The notes below the pieces were generated by a model that searched no databases, was not told the DNA's origin, and saw only the letters and a list, made by a program, of their open reading frames with translations. Both the position numbers and the translations under genes were made by a program. A DNA stretch of 64,000 bases from Geodermatophilus sp. TF02-6 (GTDB lineage: Bacteria > Actinomycetota > Actinomycetes > Mycobacteriales > Geodermatophilaceae), in the NCBI RefSeq assembly GCF_003319115.1, contig NZ_QOHF01000002.1, forward strand, positions 62,001 to 126,000. Reading direction: 5' to 3'. The first letter of the stretch is position 1; each line of letters begins with the position of its first letter. Positions 36,913-46,048 of this stretch are shown one piece after another.

Positions 36913-37590
36913 TCAGCCGGGCCGGCCGGCCGGTGGCGTGCCGCGCAGCTCGGTGGCGAGCACCGCGGCCTGGGTGCGGCGCTCCAGGCCGAGCTTCGCG
37001 AGCAGGTGGGAGACGTAGTTCTTGACCGTCTTCTCCGCGAGGAACATGCGCTCGCCGATCTGCCGGTTGGTGAGCCCCTCGCCGATCAGCTCGAGCACGG
37101 TGCGCTCCTGCTCGCTGAGCTTGGCCAGCGGGCCGGCCGGCTGCGCCGCCCGGCGCAGCCGCTCGAGCACCGCGGTCGCGGCCGTCGGGTCCAGCAGCGA
37201 GCCGCCGGCGGCGACGGCACGGACGCCGCTGACCAGGTCCGAGCCGAGGATCTGCTTGAGCAGGTAACCCGAGGCGCCGGCCATGATCGCCTCGAACAGC
37301 GCCTCGTCGTCGCTGTAGCTGGTCAGCATGACGACCTTGAGCTCGGGCATCCGCGACCGCAGCTCCCGGCAGACCGAGACGCCGTCCCCGTCGGGCAGCC
37401 GGACGTCGAGCACCGCGACGTCCGGCTTGAGGGCGGGCACCCGGGCCAGGGCCTCGGCGGCGTTCTTGGCCTCCCCCACCACCCGGATGTGCGAGTCGCT
37501 CTCCAGGACGTCGGCCACGCCACGGCGGACCACCTCGTGGTCGTCGAGGAGGAACACCCGGATCTCGGGGCGCTGCACGTCGTCGCTCAC
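36913..37590 (-). CDS. devR: DevR/DosR-like response regulator
   Basis: 225 aa. Very similar in order and wording to mycobacterial Dev[34 protein letters not shown] with Asp62, [20 protein letters not shown], and the helix-turn-helix [20 protein letters not shown] followed by LERRTQAAV. It binds GGGAC-N4-GTCCC boxes in mycobacteria, and such sites occur 3 kb away in this window. GTG start with GGAAGGTGACGG upstream. It stands opposite devS rather than in an operon with it, unlike the mycobacterial devRS pair. Confidence 0.92.
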   Translation of the reverse strand: MSDDVQRPEIRVFLLDDHEVVRRGVADVLESDSHIRVVGEAKNAAEALARVPALKPDVAVLDVRLPDGDGVSVCRELRSRMPELKVVMLTSYSDDEALFEAIMAGASGYLLKQILGSDLVSGVRAVAAGGSLLDPTAATAVLERLRRAAQPAGPLAKLSEQERTVLELIGEGLTNRQIGERMFLAEKTVKNYVSHLLAKLGLERRTQAAVLATELRGTPPAGRPG

Positions 37591-37732
37591 CCGTCACCTT
37601 CCTCTCGGAGGACCGGTCGCGCCCAGGCTAGGACCCGGGTCGTCGCCCGCGCGCGGGATCGGAGGACCCTGCCGGGGTCGGTCCGACGGTGGCCGGGACG
37701 ACCGGCGCGGCGGAACTCGTCGCCGGAGCCGG

Positions 37733-38914
37733 TCAGCCCAGCGCGAGCACCCGGACCACCCGGCGGGCGGCGTCCCCGCCCTCGGCGATGGCGACGTCCA
37801 GCGCACCGGGCACGTCCAGGTCGTCGAGCAGCCGGTCGACGACCGCCCGGCCGGCCGCCGGCGAGGAGCCGGGGCGGCCGGCGGCGGAGAACAGCGCGTC
37901 CAGCCGGGCCTGCGCGCCCCCGATCGACGACGGCCGGTACTCCCACGGCTGCGCCCACGGGCGGTCGAGCACCAGCAGCCGCAGCACCGGTCCGCTGGTC
38001 ACCCGCAGCAGCTCGGAGACGAGGGTCAGGTTGCCGGTCGACTTGGCCATCCTGGCGCCGTCCTGCGACACCGCGCCGACGTGCACCCGCGCCCGCGCGA
38101 ACGGCCCCACACCGGACGCGGCCTCGGCCATCGCCGCCTGGTGGGCGTGGTGGGGGAAGGCCAGGTCCGCGCCGCCGACCAGGACGTCGACGCCGTGGCC
38201 GAGGGTCGCCGTCGCCATGGCCGCGCACTCGGCGTGCCACCCCGGCCGGCCCCACCCCCAGGGCGAGGGCCAGGCGGGGTCGCGCTCGCCCGACGGCCGC
38301 CACACCGGCACGTCGAACGGGTCCTCCCGCAGGGGGTCGGCGGGGTCCTCCTCGGGCGCATCGCCGAACTCGGCGGCCAGCGCCCGCGCCCGGCCGGCGT
38401 CCAGACCGGCCGCCTCGACGACCCCCGCCCCGCGGAAGAACACGTGCCCCTCGCGCACGTAGGCCCGGCCGGCCCGCAGCAGCGCCGCCGCGAGCTGCTG
38501 CACGTGACCGATGTGGTGCCGGGCCCGCGGTGCGTGCGTCGGGGGCCGGACGCCCAGGGCGCGCATGTCCTGCTCGAAGGCGAACTCCTGGCTCAGCGCG
38601 AACTCGTCGTAGTGGCGGCCGCGGGCGTCGGCGGCCCGGGTGAGGACGTCGTCGACGTCGGTCACGTTGCGGCTGACGACCACCTCGACGCCGGCCGTCC
38701 GCAGCACCGCCCCCAGGACGTCGGCCCACACGAACGTCGCCGCGTGCCCGAGGTGGGTGACGTCGTAGGGGGTGATCCCGCAGACGTAGACGCGGGCCGG
38801 GCTGGTGACCGGCAGGGGCCGCCCGGCCAGCCGCAGGTCGCCGGTGCGCACCTCGACCGGCTCGCCGACCCGGCCTGCTGCACCGACCACACCGGAGGAG
38901 GACATGGGGGTCAT
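37733..38914 (-). CDS. MshC/cysteinyl-tRNA-synthetase-like ligase
   Basis: 393 aa, the MshC length (no C-terminal anticodon domain). Class I motifs: YVCGITPYDVTHLGHAATF (HIGH-type and first zinc Cys), RNVTDVDDVL, RPGWHAECAAM (second Cys), FPHHAHQAA (zinc His) and RMAKSTGN in place of KMSKS. MshC joins cysteine to glucosaminyl-inositol in mycothiol synthesis. The altered KMSKS and the missing Glu after PHH mean this could be a paralogue with another acceptor. Start ATG at 38914 with AGGATG upstream; divergent from pdxY. Confidence 0.75.
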   Translation of the reverse strand: MTPMSSSGVVGAAGRVGEPVEVRTGDLRLAGRPLPVTSPARVYVCGITPYDVTHLGHAATFVWADVLGAVLRTAGVEVVVSRNVTDVDDVLTRAADARGRHYDEFALSQEFAFEQDMRALGVRPPTHAPRARHHIGHVQQLAAALLRAGRAYVREGHVFFRGAGVVEAAGLDAGRARALAAEFGDAPEEDPADPLREDPFDVPVWRPSGERDPAWPSPWGWGRPGWHAECAAMATATLGHGVDVLVGGADLAFPHHAHQAAMAEAASGVGPFARARVHVGAVSQDGARMAKSTGNLTLVSELLRVTSGPVLRLLVLDRPWAQPWEYRPSSIGGAQARLDALFSAAGRPGSSPAAGRAVVDRLLDDLDVPGALDVAIAEGGDAARRVVRVLALG

Positions 38915-39014
38915 GCCGTCATCCTGCCCGCCGGGTGCTCGGCCCTCCCGCACCGCCCGGCCGGGCTCGACCTGGCCGTCGGCGGGGCGTGGGCGCTGTG
39001 CCACCGTTACGGCC

Positions 39015-39866
<852 letters not shown>

Positions 39867-39932
39867 GCCTGGAGGGAGCCGGGGGCCGGGCCACGAGGGC
39901 CGCTCGCGCAGGGGCCTTGGTGGCCACTTCGG

Positions 39933-39980
39933 CCCCCGGGTCAGGGCGCCCCCGGGTCAGGGCGCCCCCGGGTCAGGGCA
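39933..39980. repeat. Three 16-bp direct repeats spanning a stop codon
   Basis: CCCCCGGGTCAGGGCG three times in tandem (third copy ends in A). Each copy contains TCA; the third copy supplies the stop codon of the reverse-strand dehydrogenase gene. At the convergent pdxY junction. Confidence 0.75.
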
Positions 39981-40920
39981 GCAGCACCAGCTTGCCGTGG
40001 GTGTGCCCGGCCATCCCGCGCCGGTGCGCCGCGGCGACCTCGTCCAGCGGGTAGGCGCCGGCGACGACGACCTCCAGCCGGCCGGCGCCGGCGAGCTCGG
40101 CCAGCTCGGTCCGGGCGGCGTCCCGCAGCTGCGTGCCCGGGTCCGCGCCCGGCCCGCCGCCGAGGCGCCGGATGCCCTCGGCCGCGCCGCGGGCGAACGC
40201 GACGACGGTGGCGATGCGCTGCCGGTCGGGCACCAGCTCGAGGGAGACGTCGACGGCCTCGTCGGTGCCGACGGCGTCCACGGCCGCGTCCACACCGTCC
40301 GGGGCGACCGCGCGGACCCGCTCGGCCAGCCCCTCGCCGTAGCGCACCGGCTCGGCGCCGAACCGGCGCACCAGGTCGGCGCTGTCGGGACCGACCGTGC
40401 CGACCACCCGGGCACCGCGCAGGGCGGCCAGCTGGACCGCCATCAGCCCGACCCCGCCCGACGCGCCGTGCACGAGCACGGTGTCGCCCGCGCCGACGCC
40501 GGTGGCCGTGAGCGCGTGCACCGCGGTCGCCCCGGCCAGCATCAGCCCGGCGGCCGGCTCCCAGCCCAGCGGCGCCGGCTTGGGCACCAGCGCCGACGCG
40601 GGGACGACGAGCTCGGCGGCGTACCCGCCGGATACCCGGAACCCGATCACCTCGTCGCCGACCGCCAGCGGGCCGGCCGGGCCGACGGCGTCCGGGCCGA
40701 CCGCGGTCACCACCCCCGCCACCTCGTACCCCGGGCGCAGCGGCAGCCGGTCCGGATCGGCGCCGAAGGCGCCCGTGTAGCTCTTCCAGTCCGCCGGGTT
40801 GACCCCGGCGGCGCGGACGGCCACCCGGGCCCGGCCCGGGCCGGGGTCGCCCACCGGCGCCTCGACGACGGTGAGCACCTCGGGGCCGCCGTAGGCGGCC
40901 GCTTCGACGACGCGGGTCAC
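39973..40920 (-). CDS. Medium-chain dehydrogenase, quinone-reductase type
   Basis: 315 aa from GTG at 40920 (a TTG 12 nt upstream is an alternative). AGVNPADWKSYTG, RPGYEVAGVV, the NADPH loop VLVHGASGGVGLMAVQLAAL and DAAVDAVGTDEAV place it among zinc-free NADPH:quinone reductase/enoyl reductase-like members; no structural or catalytic zinc cysteines are present. Substrate unknown. It is downstream of gabD1 by 138 bp with a strong hairpin between, so it probably has its own promoter. Confidence 0.82.
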   Translation of the reverse strand: MTRVVEAAAYGGPEVLTVVEAPVGDPGPGRARVAVRAAGVNPADWKSYTGAFGADPDRLPLRPGYEVAGVVTAVGPDAVGPAGPLAVGDEVIGFRVSGGYAAELVVPASALVPKPAPLGWEPAAGLMLAGATAVHALTATGVGAGDTVLVHGASGGVGLMAVQLAALRGARVVGTVGPDSADLVRRFGAEPVRYGEGLAERVRAVAPDGVDAAVDAVGTDEAVDVSLELVPDRQRIATVVAFARGAAEGIRRLGGGPGADPGTQLRDAARTELAELAGAGRLEVVVAGAYPLDEVAAAHRRGMAGHTHGKLVLLP

Positions 40921-40997
40921 GCCCGACCGCAACCGCGGGACGTGCCCCGCTGTTCCGACCCCGCGGTGGGCCCGGCGGCGGGCCCGGCGGCGGGCCC

Positions 40998-41036
40998 GGC
41001 GGCGGGCCCGGCGGTCGCGCCGCCGGGCCCGCCGCC
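40998..41036. terminator. Perfect 17-bp inverted repeat with 5-nt loop
   Basis: GGCGGCGGGCCCGGCGG and its exact complement enclose TCGCG. It lies just after the gabD1 stop on the transcribed side and is preceded by further GGGCCCGGCGGC copies from about 40970. A very stable all-GC hairpin, likely a terminator. Confidence 0.6.
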
Positions 41037-41058
41037 GGGGGCCGACGCAGCGGCGGCG

Positions 41059-42498
41059 TCACTCCGAGGCGGCGCCGGCGGTGCTGCGCTCGTTCGCCTC
41101 GCTGCCCGGCGCCCCGATCCAGACGGTCTTGGCGTTCATGAACTCGTACATGCCCAGCTCGGTGAGCTCCCGGCCGTAGCCGCTCTGCTTCACCCCGCCG
41201 AAGGGCAGCTCCGGGTAGCTGGTGGTCATGCCGTTGACGAACGCCATGCCCGACGCGACGTCGCGGATGAACCGCAGCCGCTCGCCCTGGTCCTCGCTCC
41301 ACAGGTTGGCGCCGAGGCCGTAGACGTGGTCGTTGGCCAGCCCGATCGCCTCGTCGAGGTCGGCGACGGTGTACAGCGCGGCGACCGGGCCGAACACCTC
41401 CTCGGAGTGCATCGCCATCTGCGGGGTCACCCCGGTCACCAGGGTCGGCTCGTAGAACCAGCCGGGGCGGTCGACCCGCCGCCCGCCGGTCACCACGGTG
41501 GCGCCCTTCTCGACGGCGTCGGCCACGTACCGCTCGACGTCGGCCAGGCCCGCCTCGTTGGCCAGCGGGCCCACCTGGGTGTCGTCGGCCATCGGGTCGC
41601 CGACGGTGAGAGCGGCCAGCTTGTCGGCGAAGCGCCGGGTGAACTCCTCGGCGACGTCGGCGTGCACGAAGAACCGCTTGGCCGCGATGCAGCTCTGCCC
41701 GTTGTTCTGGCACCGCGCGGTCACCGCGACGTCGGCGGCCCGCGCCAGGTCGGCCGAGGGCATGACGATGAACGGGTCGGACCCGCCGAGCTCGAGCACG
41801 GTCTTCTTCAGCGCGTCGCCGGCGACCCGCGCCACCGCCTGCCCGGCGGCGTTGCTGCCGGTCAGCGTCGCGGCGACCACCCGGTCGTCGCGCAGCACCC
41901 GCTCGACGGCGCCGGACCCGATGAGCAGGGTCTGGAAGACGTCGTCGGGGAAGCCGGCCTTGCCGAACAGCTCCTCCAGGTACAGCGCGGTCTGCGGCAC
42001 GTTGCTGGCGTGCTTGAGCAGGCCGACGTTGCCGGCCATGAGCGCCGGCGCGGCGAAGCGCATGGCCTGCCAGAGCGGGAAGTTCCACGGCATGACGGCC
42101 AGGACGACGCCCAGCGGCTGGTGGACGACGTAGGCCTCGACCGCCCCCACCGCGGCCGCGTCGGCCGGCTGCGGCCGGAGCATCTCCTCGCCGTGCTCGG
42201 CGTAGTAGCGCAGCGCCTTGGCGCACTTGGCAGCCTCCGCCTGCGCCGAGGCCAGCGTCTTGCCCATCTCGGTGGTCATGAGCTCGGCGACGGCCTTGGC
42301 GTCCTCGTCGAGGACGTCGGCCGCGGCGCGCAGCCAGCCGGCCCGCTGCTGCGGGGTGGTCAGCCGGTAGCCGGCGAACGCCGCCGCCGCGCGGGCGATC
42401 CTCTCCTCGAGCTCCTCCTCCGACAGCGGCTCGAAGGTCGCGAGCGTCTCGCCGGTGGCCGGGTTGATCGTGGCGATGCTCCTGGACGTGGTGGCCAT
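41059..42498 (-). CDS. gabD1: NADP-type succinate-semialdehyde dehydrogenase
   Basis: 479 aa; ATG with GAGAGGACCACCC upstream. SIATINPATGETLATFEPLS, MPWNFPLWQAMRFAAPALMA, KHASNVPQTALYLEELF, the catalytic Glu in LELGGSDPFIVMPSADL and Cys in NNGQSCIAAKRFFVHADV match M. tuberculosis GabD1 closely. It oxidises succinic semialdehyde to succinate in GABA degradation or the oxoglutarate bypass. It lies 34 nt downstream of a glycosyltransferase gene, with no obvious metabolic link to it. Confidence 0.9.
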   Translation of the reverse strand: MATTSRSIATINPATGETLATFEPLSEEELEERIARAAAAFAGYRLTTPQQRAGWLRAAADVLDEDAKAVAELMTTEMGKTLASAQAEAAKCAKALRYYAEHGEEMLRPQPADAAAVGAVEAYVVHQPLGVVLAVMPWNFPLWQAMRFAAPALMAGNVGLLKHASNVPQTALYLEELFGKAGFPDDVFQTLLIGSGAVERVLRDDRVVAATLTGSNAAGQAVARVAGDALKKTVLELGGSDPFIVMPSADLARAADVAVTARCQNNGQSCIAAKRFFVHADVAEEFTRRFADKLAALTVGDPMADDTQVGPLANEAGLADVERYVADAVEKGATVVTGGRRVDRPGWFYEPTLVTGVTPQMAMHSEEVFGPVAALYTVADLDEAIGLANDHVYGLGANLWSEDQGERLRFIRDVASGMAFVNGMTTSYPELPFGGVKQSGYGRELTELGMYEFMNAKTVWIGAPGSEANERSTAGAASE

Positions 42499-42532
42499 GG
42501 GTGGTCCTCTCTCGGGTGCGGGGTCCCGCGCG

Positions 42533-43621
42533 TCAGCCTGCCCCCTCCCGGGCCTTCCCCGCTCCCGTCGGCGGCACACCCGCCGCGCGGGCGAGGACGG
42601 CGAGGGTGCGGCGGGCCATGAGGTCGGCGTCGAACGCGGCCTCGGCGCGCCGGCGCGCGCGGCGGCCCAGCTCGGCGCGCGCGACCGGGTCGGCCAGCAG
42701 CCCGCCGAGCGCGTCGGTCAGCGCCTGCGGGTCGTCCGGCGGGACGACGACGGCGTGCGGGCCGACCGCGGCGGCGACGTCCCCGACGTCGGTGGCCACG
42801 CACGGCAGCCCCTCGGCCATGGCCTCGAGCAGCACCAGGGGCAGCGCCTCCCGGCGGGAGGACAGGCAGAACAGGTCCAGGCCGGCGAGGAAGCCGCGGA
42901 CGTCGGTGACGAAGCCGGCGAAGGTGACCGGCAGCCCGGCCGCCGCGGCCCGCAGCCGCCCGGCGTCGCGGCCCTCCCCCCCGACCACGACCTCCAGGGC
43001 CGCTCCGCGGTCGGTGAGCCGCCGGACCGCCTCGACGAGCACGTCGAAGCCCTTCTGCTCGGTCAGCCGGCCCAGCCCGCCCACCCGGGGCACCACCCGC
43101 CCGGCCGGCCCGGCGGGGTCGGCGGGCAGGTCCACGCCGTTCGGGACGACGTGCACGCGGCCGGGCGGCAGCCCGAGGTCGGCCAGCAGCTGGGCGCGGG
43201 CGCCGGACGCCGGCGTGAGCACCGCGGCCATCGCGCCGTAGAGCCCGGCCAGCCGGCGGCGCCGCTCCCCCGCGCCGGTGTCGCCGGCCAGGTGCAGTAC
43301 GCCGACGGTGGGGGCCACCGCCAGCGCCGCGGCCACGGCCGCGGCGTTGGAGCCGGGGTCGACCAGGTTGACCAGGACGACGTCGGGACGCTGGGCCGCC
43401 AGCGCGGCGCGCACCGCGGGCGCGTCGGCGGTGTGCCGGGCCAGCGGGACGGCGGCCAGCCGGTCGGCCGGCACGACCGGCGCGAAGCGGTGCGCGAGCG
43501 GCTCGGCGCAGACCAGGGACGCCGTCGCGCCGAGCCCGCCCGCCCGGCGCAGCAGGGAGGTCAGGTAGACCTCGGCGCCGCCCCAGTTCTCCGAGTCGCA
43601 GACGAGGGAGACCCGCTTCAC
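42533..43621 (-). CDS. GT4-like glycosyltransferase
   Basis: 362-aa GT-B enzyme. N-terminal VCDSENWGGAEVYLTSLLRR (acceptor side), then VPNGVD, GLGRLTEQKGFDVLVEAV and the retaining-enzyme EX7E motif in SSRREALPLVLLEAMAEGLP. It transfers a sugar from a nucleotide donor onto an unknown acceptor, probably at the inner membrane face. The GTG start overlaps the stop of the GT9-like gene (GTGA). The pair is the reverse-strand half of a glycan cluster. Confidence 0.87.
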   Translation of the reverse strand: MKRVSLVCDSENWGGAEVYLTSLLRRAGGLGATASLVCAEPLAHRFAPVVPADRLAAVPLARHTADAPAVRAALAAQRPDVVLVNLVDPGSNAAAVAAALAVAPTVGVLHLAGDTGAGERRRRLAGLYGAMAAVLTPASGARAQLLADLGLPPGRVHVVPNGVDLPADPAGPAGRVVPRVGGLGRLTEQKGFDVLVEAVRRLTDRGAALEVVVGGEGRDAGRLRAAAAGLPVTFAGFVTDVRGFLAGLDLFCLSSRREALPLVLLEAMAEGLPCVATDVGDVAAAVGPHAVVVPPDDPQALTDALGGLLADPVARAELGRRARRRAEAAFDADLMARRTLAVLARAAGVPPTGAGKAREGAG

Positions 43622-44697
43622 GCGGCGTCCTCGCCGGCCAGCTCGCGGACGGCGGCGAGCACGTCCTGCGGCCGCACCGAGTCCGCGCAGCGGAAGTCGA
43701 TCGGGCAGACCAGGTGCGGGCAGGGCGCGCAGGCGACGTCGGCCACCACCGCCCGGTGCCGCCGGCCGGGGTGGGCCCAGCGCACCGGGTCGCCGGGGAG
43801 GAACACGGTGACGCTGCGGGCGCCGACGGCGGCGGCCAGGTGCGCCGAGCCGGTGTCGTTGCCGATCAGCACGGCGGCGTCGCGCAGCAGCGCGGCCAGC
43901 CCGCCGAGCCCGGTCGCGCCGGTGAGGTCGACCGCGGAGGCCCGCATCGCGGCGACCACCGCCGCGGCGGCGTCCCGCTCGGCCGGTACGCCGGTCACCA
44001 CGACGGCCAGCCCGTCGGCGGCCAGCGCGTCGCCCACCGCGGCGTAGCGCGCGACCGGCCAGCGCCGGGTCGGGGCCGACGCGCCGGGGTGCAGGACGGC
44101 GTAGCCGCCGGGCACCAGCCCGTGCCGGGCCAGCGTGGCGGCCTGCTCGGCCTCGTCCGCCGCGGTGATCGGGAAGGTCATCGCCGGCGGCCCGCCGGGG
44201 GGCAGCCCCAGGTGCTCAAAGAGGCGGGTGTGCCGCTCGGCCTCGTGCAGGTGCACCGGGTAGCGCAGGTGCAGGTGCCCGGTGCCGGCCGGCGGCTGCC
44301 AGCCGGTGGGCGCGAAGCCGCCGACCAGCCGCGCGCCCAGCGCGGCGGTGACCCGGTTGGCCGCGGGCCGGTCGCCGTACACCTGCAGCGCCAGGTCGAA
44401 GCGCCGCCGCGCGGCCGCGGCCACGAACGACGCCCAAGCGGCCGGATCCGGCTCGCGGCCGGCCGGCCGGTCGGGGACGTCGTCGGCGCCGGGGAAGGGC
44501 AGCAGCTCGTCGACCTCGCCGAGGCGCGCCACCACCGGCGCCACCTCCGGCCAGGTGACCAGGGTGACGTGCAGGTCGGGCCGCGCGGCCCGGAGCCGGC
44601 GCAGCGCCGGCAGCGAGCAGAGCAGGTCCCCCAGGCCGAGTCGCAGCCGGACCAGGGCCACCCGGCGCACGGCCGGGTCGGTCAGGGGGGCGCTCAC
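43618..44697 (-). CDS. GT9-like (heptosyltransferase-type) glycosyltransferase
   Basis: 359 aa from GTG at 44697 (GAGG 6-9 nt upstream). VALVRLRLGLGDLLCSLPAL is the N-terminal GT9 motif; YAVLHPGASAPTRRWPVARY and LIGNDTGSAHLAAAVGARSV form the nucleotide-sugar site of heptosyltransferases; CPHLVCPIDFRCADSV near the end is also usual. GT9 enzymes build LPS cores in Gram-negatives. In an actinobacterium it probably adds a heptose or related sugar to a surface glycan or secondary metabolite (inference). First gene of a two-gene unit. Confidence 0.87.
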   Translation of the reverse strand: MSAPLTDPAVRRVALVRLRLGLGDLLCSLPALRRLRAARPDLHVTLVTWPEVAPVVARLGEVDELLPFPGADDVPDRPAGREPDPAAWASFVAAAARRRFDLALQVYGDRPAANRVTAALGARLVGGFAPTGWQPPAGTGHLHLRYPVHLHEAERHTRLFEHLGLPPGGPPAMTFPITAADEAEQAATLARHGLVPGGYAVLHPGASAPTRRWPVARYAAVGDALAADGLAVVVTGVPAERDAAAAVVAAMRASAVDLTGATGLGGLAALLRDAAVLIGNDTGSAHLAAAVGARSVTVFLPGDPVRWAHPGRRHRAVVADVACAPCPHLVCPIDFRCADSVRPQDVLAAVRELAGEDAA

Positions 44698-44746
44698 CTG
44701 CGGCCTCTTCCCCACCGAGGCGTGGGTGTAACGACTCTGCTCTACT

Positions 44747-44780
44747 GCGGGTCGATCAGCGAGGCGGGTCGATCAGCGAG
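44747..44780. repeat. 17-bp tandem duplication in a divergent promoter region
   Basis: GCGGGTCGATCAGCGAG is present twice head to tail, directly upstream of the GAGGAGG ribosome site of the forward GT4 gene. CGATC-centred copies could be regulator half-sites or a simple duplication. Confidence 0.7.
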
Positions 44781-44788
44781 GAGGTCCG

Positions 44789-46048
44789 GTGACCCACTTC
44801 CCCGCTCCGCCCGGGAGCACGCACGTGCTGCGCCTGTGCAGCGTCTTCGAACCGCCGTCGGCTGCCCGGCCGGCGGGCGCGGGTGCCCTGGACGGGGAGC
44901 TGGAGCACCGCGCCGCCCGTTTCGACCCGATCGGCGGCATGCAGAACCACACCGCCAGCCTCACCCGCTGCCTGGACGCGCAGGGGCACACCCAGACGGT
45001 GGTGACCTCCCGGCTGGCCGGGCCGCGCGGCACCACCCGGCTGGGCCGGGCGGCGCGGGTGCACCGCACCGGCCTGCCCGTCTCCCGGCTGCGCCAGCTG
45101 TGGGCGCTCGGCGCGCTGCGGACGGCGCTGCACCGCACCGTGCGGCCGGTCGACGTCGTGCACGCCCACCAGGGCGAGGACCTCGCCACCCTGCCGCTGG
45201 CCCGGCTGGCCGCCCGCCGGCACCGCTGCCCGCTGGTGGTCACCGTGCACTGCAGCGTCGGGCACACGCTGCGCGGCCGGTCCCCGCGGGCGCGGCTGCT
45301 GCGCGCGCTCGGGAGCCGGATCGAGCGGGCCGCGCTGCGCCGGGCCGACGCGGTCGTCGTCCTGACCGGGCGGACGGCGGCGGCGCTGCGCGACGACGGC
45401 GTCCCGGCCGAGCGCATCGCCACCATCCCCTCGGGCTTCGACCCGTCGCTGTTCTCGGGGTCCCACGACGACGTCTTCCCCGGCGCGGGCCGCCCGCGGA
45501 TCGGCTACGTCGGCCGGCTGGCCCCGCAGAAGCGGGCCGACCTGCTGGTGGAGGCCTTCGGCCGGATGCGCCGGCCGGCCGACCTGGTGGTGGTCGGCGA
45601 CGGCCCCGACCGCGACCGGGTGCGGCAGCTGGCGGCGGGCAGCCCGCACGCCGACCGGATCACGCTCGCCGGGTTCGTCGAGCACACCGCCGTCCCGGCC
45701 GTGCTGGCCTCGCTCGACGTGCTGGTGCTGCCCTCGGCCTACGAGGAGATGGGCTCGGTGCTGACCGAGGCGATGGCCTCCGGGCTGCCGGTGGTCGCCA
45801 GCGACGTCGGCGGCATCCCGGAGGTGGTGTGCGACGGCGGGACCGGGCTGCTCGTGCCGCCCGGGGACGTCGGCGCGCTGGCCGCCGCGCTCGACCGGCT
45901 GGCCGCCGACGCCGTCCTGCGGGCCCGGCTGTCGGCCGGGGCCCGGGCCCGGGCCACCGACTACGCCTGGCCGCAGCTGGCCGCGCGGGTCGCCGCGGTC
46001 TACGCCCACGTGCGGGAGGGGGACGCCGCCCGCGCGGCGGTGGCGTGA
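44789..46048 (+). CDS. GT4-like glycosyltransferase
   Basis: 419 aa; GTG with GAGGAGGTCCG upstream. FDPIGGMQNHTASLTRCLDA is the acceptor-domain glycine loop; VVHAHQGEDLATLPLARLAA, IPSGFDPSLF, IGYVGRLAPQKRADLLVEAF and PSAYEEMGSVLTEAMASGLP (EX7E) make a complete retaining GT4. The stop overlaps the start of the next GT gene by 4 nt. Together with the divergent GT9/GT4 pair it defines a glycan-assembly locus without visible polymerase or flippase genes in the same block. Confidence 0.88.
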   Translation: MTHFPAPPGSTHVLRLCSVFEPPSAARPAGAGALDGELEHRAARFDPIGGMQNHTASLTRCLDAQGHTQTVVTSRLAGPRGTTRLGRAARVHRTGLPVSRLRQLWALGALRTALHRTVRPVDVVHAHQGEDLATLPLARLAARRHRCPLVVTVHCSVGHTLRGRSPRARLLRALGSRIERAALRRADAVVVLTGRTAAALRDDGVPAERIATIPSGFDPSLFSGSHDDVFPGAGRPRIGYVGRLAPQKRADLLVEAFGRMRRPADLVVVGDGPDRDRVRQLAAGSPHADRITLAGFVEHTAVPAVLASLDVLVLPSAYEEMGSVLTEAMASGLPVVASDVGGIPEVVCDGGTGLLVPPGDVGALAAALDRLAADAVLRARLSAGARARATDYAWPQLAARVAAVYAHVREGDAARAAVA

